Position numbers and translations under genes: made by a program. Below are positions 5,284 through 6,645 of a DNA stretch of 6,645 bases, one piece after another. Numbering within the stretch: the stretch's first letter is position 1; every line of letters starts with the position of its first letter. Source of the DNA: an uncultured Campylobacterota bacterium (GTDB lineage Bacteria; Campylobacterota; Campylobacteria; Campylobacterales; Arcobacteraceae); contig CAIJNA010000235.1 of assembly GCA_903821805.1 (NCBI GenBank), positions 1 to 6,645 of the forward strand. The letters run 5' to 3'. Under the pieces are notes generated by a model. That model saw only the letters and a list, made by a program, of their open reading frames with translations, did not search any database and was not told the origin of the DNA.

Positions 5284-6645
5284 ATGAAATTATTTATTTT
5301 ATTATCAATTGTATTTAGCTTGTTAAATTCGGCTGACATTAGCAAAATTGAACAAAAAATCATATACAACAAAAATATTTTAGATAAAACAAAAGAAGAG
5401 CAAAGCAAGACTAGTACAAAAATAAAAATATTAGCTGGTGAATTAAGCAAGGAAGAACAAGGATTTGAAAAAATACAAACGAATCTCAATGTAATCTCTA
5501 CTAAAATTAATGCGAATAAATCACAGCTTCAACAAGCAAAAACAACAATAAATGTACTTGACCAAAAATCAAAAGTAATTGAGCAATATATTTCTGGTGT
5601 CGAAAACAATTTGGTTAGATCAGTTACAGATAAATATACGATGTCTATTGGTAAAAATATTATTAATAAAAAATCTATCAAAGATATCATTGAGCAAGAA
5701 AAATTGAGATTAATACTGGAAAATTCTAGAGAAATCATTGCAAAATCTAATGAGCAATACGTTCAAGTTACAGAACTTAAGAACGCTAATGACATACAGA
5801 AGAAAACACTTGAAACAGTTATTGTAAGTGGCGAAAGTGAAGAAAAGAAATTTAAAGATTTAAAAAAAGAGCAAGAAGTTAAGGTGTTAACTTTAAGAGA
5901 AAAACATAAAATTTATCAGAATGAATTAAAGGCTATAGTTAAACAGCAAAATGATTTAAATAGGCTGCTTGGTAGACTTAATATTGTCAAAGAAACAGAG
6001 TTAGAAAAAATCAAAAAAGAACAACTAAGACAACAGCAAGACAATTTAAGAAAAGCAAAAGCAGAAGAATTGAGATTGGCGCAAGAAAAAAAGATACTTC
6101 TTAAAGCAAATGCTAATGGCTCACAAGTAAATGCTATAACAACAGCTCAACAAATAAATTCAAAAGATATCAAAAAACTTTCACAAGATATTCTTGAAAA
6201 TGATGCGGATATGAAAGTTAGAAATGTTGGCAATTCAAGCAGTGGAGTAAAAACAATATCTTCACAAGGGATAAGAATGCAAGCTCCGTTAAGTTCTTAT
6301 ACTGTAGCTAAAAAGTTTGGTGATTATTTTGATCCAATTTATAAAATTAAACTTTACAACGACTCAGTAACACTAAAATCTAATAGTAAAAATGAAAAAG
6401 TCTTTAGTGCGCTTCAAGGGCAAGTTGTTTATGCAAAAAATGATGCTGGTTCGCTAGGTAACGTTGTTATAATAAAACATGCTGGAGATATTCATACTAT
6501 CTACTCTAGACTTAGCCAAATTGCACCAACAATTGTTGTTGGTAAAGCTGTTCCTCAAGGATATGTAGTTGGAAGAATTCAGGATTTACTAGTTTTTCAA
6601 GCAACAAAAAGCAATAGATATTTAAATCCTGAGGAGTTATTTTGA
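5284..6645 (+). CDS. EnvC-like murein hydrolase activator: exported coiled coil plus degenerate LytM (M23) domain
   Basis: Periplasmic protein expected to bind the FtsX loop and activate a septal N-acetylmuramoyl-L-alanine amidase. The 453 residues begin with a signal peptide (MKLFILLSIVFSLLNSA, probable cleavage after Ala17). Lys/Glu/Gln-rich coiled coil follows at about 18-110 and 135-275, then a linker, then a LytM/M23-type beta domain at about 332-450 (MQAPLSSYTVAKKFGDYF, ALQGQVVYAKNDAGSLGNVV, VVGKAVPQGYVVGRI, LNPEEL). The zinc ligands and catalytic His of active M23 peptidases are missing: no His occurs in KIKLYNDSVTL (354-364), TIYSRL has Arg409 in place of His, and DLLVFQ (434-439) replaces HLHFE. 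E. coli EnvC is likewise inactive by itself. The frame is intact to a stop on the last bases of the window. No Shine-Dalgarno is visible before the ATG at 5284, 5 bases after ftsX, so translation may be coupled. Matches Cj1275c by position (recalled). Confidence 0.88.
   Translation: MKLFILLSIVFSLLNSADISKIEQKIIYNKNILDKTKEEQSKTSTKIKILAGELSKEEQGFEKIQTNLNVISTKINANKSQLQQAKTTINVLDQKSKVIEQYISGVENNLVRSVTDKYTMSIGKNIINKKSIKDIIEQEKLRLILENSREIIAKSNEQYVQVTELKNANDIQKKTLETVIVSGESEEKKFKDLKKEQEVKVLTLREKHKIYQNELKAIVKQQNDLNRLLGRLNIVKETELEKIKKEQLRQQQDNLRKAKAEELRLAQEKKILLKANANGSQVNAITTAQQINSKDIKKLSQDILENDADMKVRNVGNSSSGVKTISSQGIRMQAPLSSYTVAKKFGDYFDPIYKIKLYNDSVTLKSNSKNEKVFSALQGQVVYAKNDAGSLGNVVIIKHAGDIHTIYSRLSQIAPTIVVGKAVPQGYVVGRIQDLLVFQATKSNRYLNPEELF

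Larger units (their letters stand above)
357..6645 (+). other. Predicted operon: pseudouridine synthase, FN3 lipoprotein, trmB, ftsE, ftsX, EnvC-like
   Basis: Six genes read in one direction with junctions of -62, +13, -4, -11 and +5 bases. No gap is large enough to hold an ordinary promoter, and the only terminator-like structure is the one inside trmB. The operon may continue past the right edge; in C. jejuni the next gene is, as I recall, pyrH. Confidence 0.75.

Noticed and set aside
5271..5738. Minus-strand open frames of about 70 codons opposite the EnvC-like gene, hydrophobic in appearance
   Set aside because: Hydrophobicity is the expected complement of the Lys/Glu/Gln/Asn-rich coiled coil on the other strand, so these are not membrane peptides.
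6280..6645. Frameshift or pseudogene as the cause of the missing LytM catalytic residues
   Set aside because: The frame stays open and domain-like features continue to a normal NPEEL ending, as in inactive EnvC-type proteins.

Overview
The window comes from an AT-rich bacterial genome and almost certainly from a member of the Campylobacterota (epsilonproteobacteria). The evidence is the gene order: rodA (divergent), an RluA-family pseudouridine synthase, a fibronectin type III lipoprotein, trmB, ftsE, ftsX and an EnvC-like LytM protein. As I recall, this is the order around Cj1280c-Cj1275c in Campylobacter jejuni, and Helicobacter pylori has a similar one. The genus cannot be fixed from the sequence; the divergence from what I remember of Campylobacter proteins would suit a Sulfurimonas- or Arcobacter-like organism.

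Layout. Bases 1-316 carry, on the minus strand, the first 105 codons of rodA, which runs off the left edge. A 40-base divergent spacer follows (317-356). From 357 to the right edge everything reads on the plus strand as one tightly packed array. It holds a 23S rRNA/tRNA-type pseudouridine synthase (357-1358), a FlpA-like lipoprotein with four FN3 repeats (1297-2625), TrmB, the tRNA m7G46 methyltransferase (2639-3817), FtsE (3814-4473), FtsX (4463-5278) and an EnvC-like coiled-coil/LytM protein that ends exactly at the window edge (5284-6645). Junctions are overlaps of 62, 4 and 11 bases or gaps of 13 and 5 bases, so a single operon is likely.

How the genes fit together. FtsE (ATPase), FtsX (membrane subunit with a large periplasmic loop) and the exported coiled-coil LytM protein form the standard divisome module that switches on septal peptidoglycan amidases. 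The LytM domain has lost its zinc ligands, so it should act as an activator and not as a hydrolase. RodA, transcribed the other way, is the elongation glycosyltransferase, so the locus as a whole concerns cell-wall growth and division, with two RNA-modification enzymes embedded in it.

Most notable hidden signals. (1) A perfect 11-bp hairpin followed by a T-tract, which looks like a Rho-independent terminator, lies inside codons 13-23 of trmB. (2) The 62-base overlap between the pseudouridine synthase and the lipoprotein covers the lipoprotein's signal peptide through its lipobox cysteine. (3) The start of the fibronectin-binding motif described for Campylobacter FlpA (WRPH) is kept in the second FN3 repeat. 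No mobile element, CRISPR array, tRNA or rRNA gene is visible.
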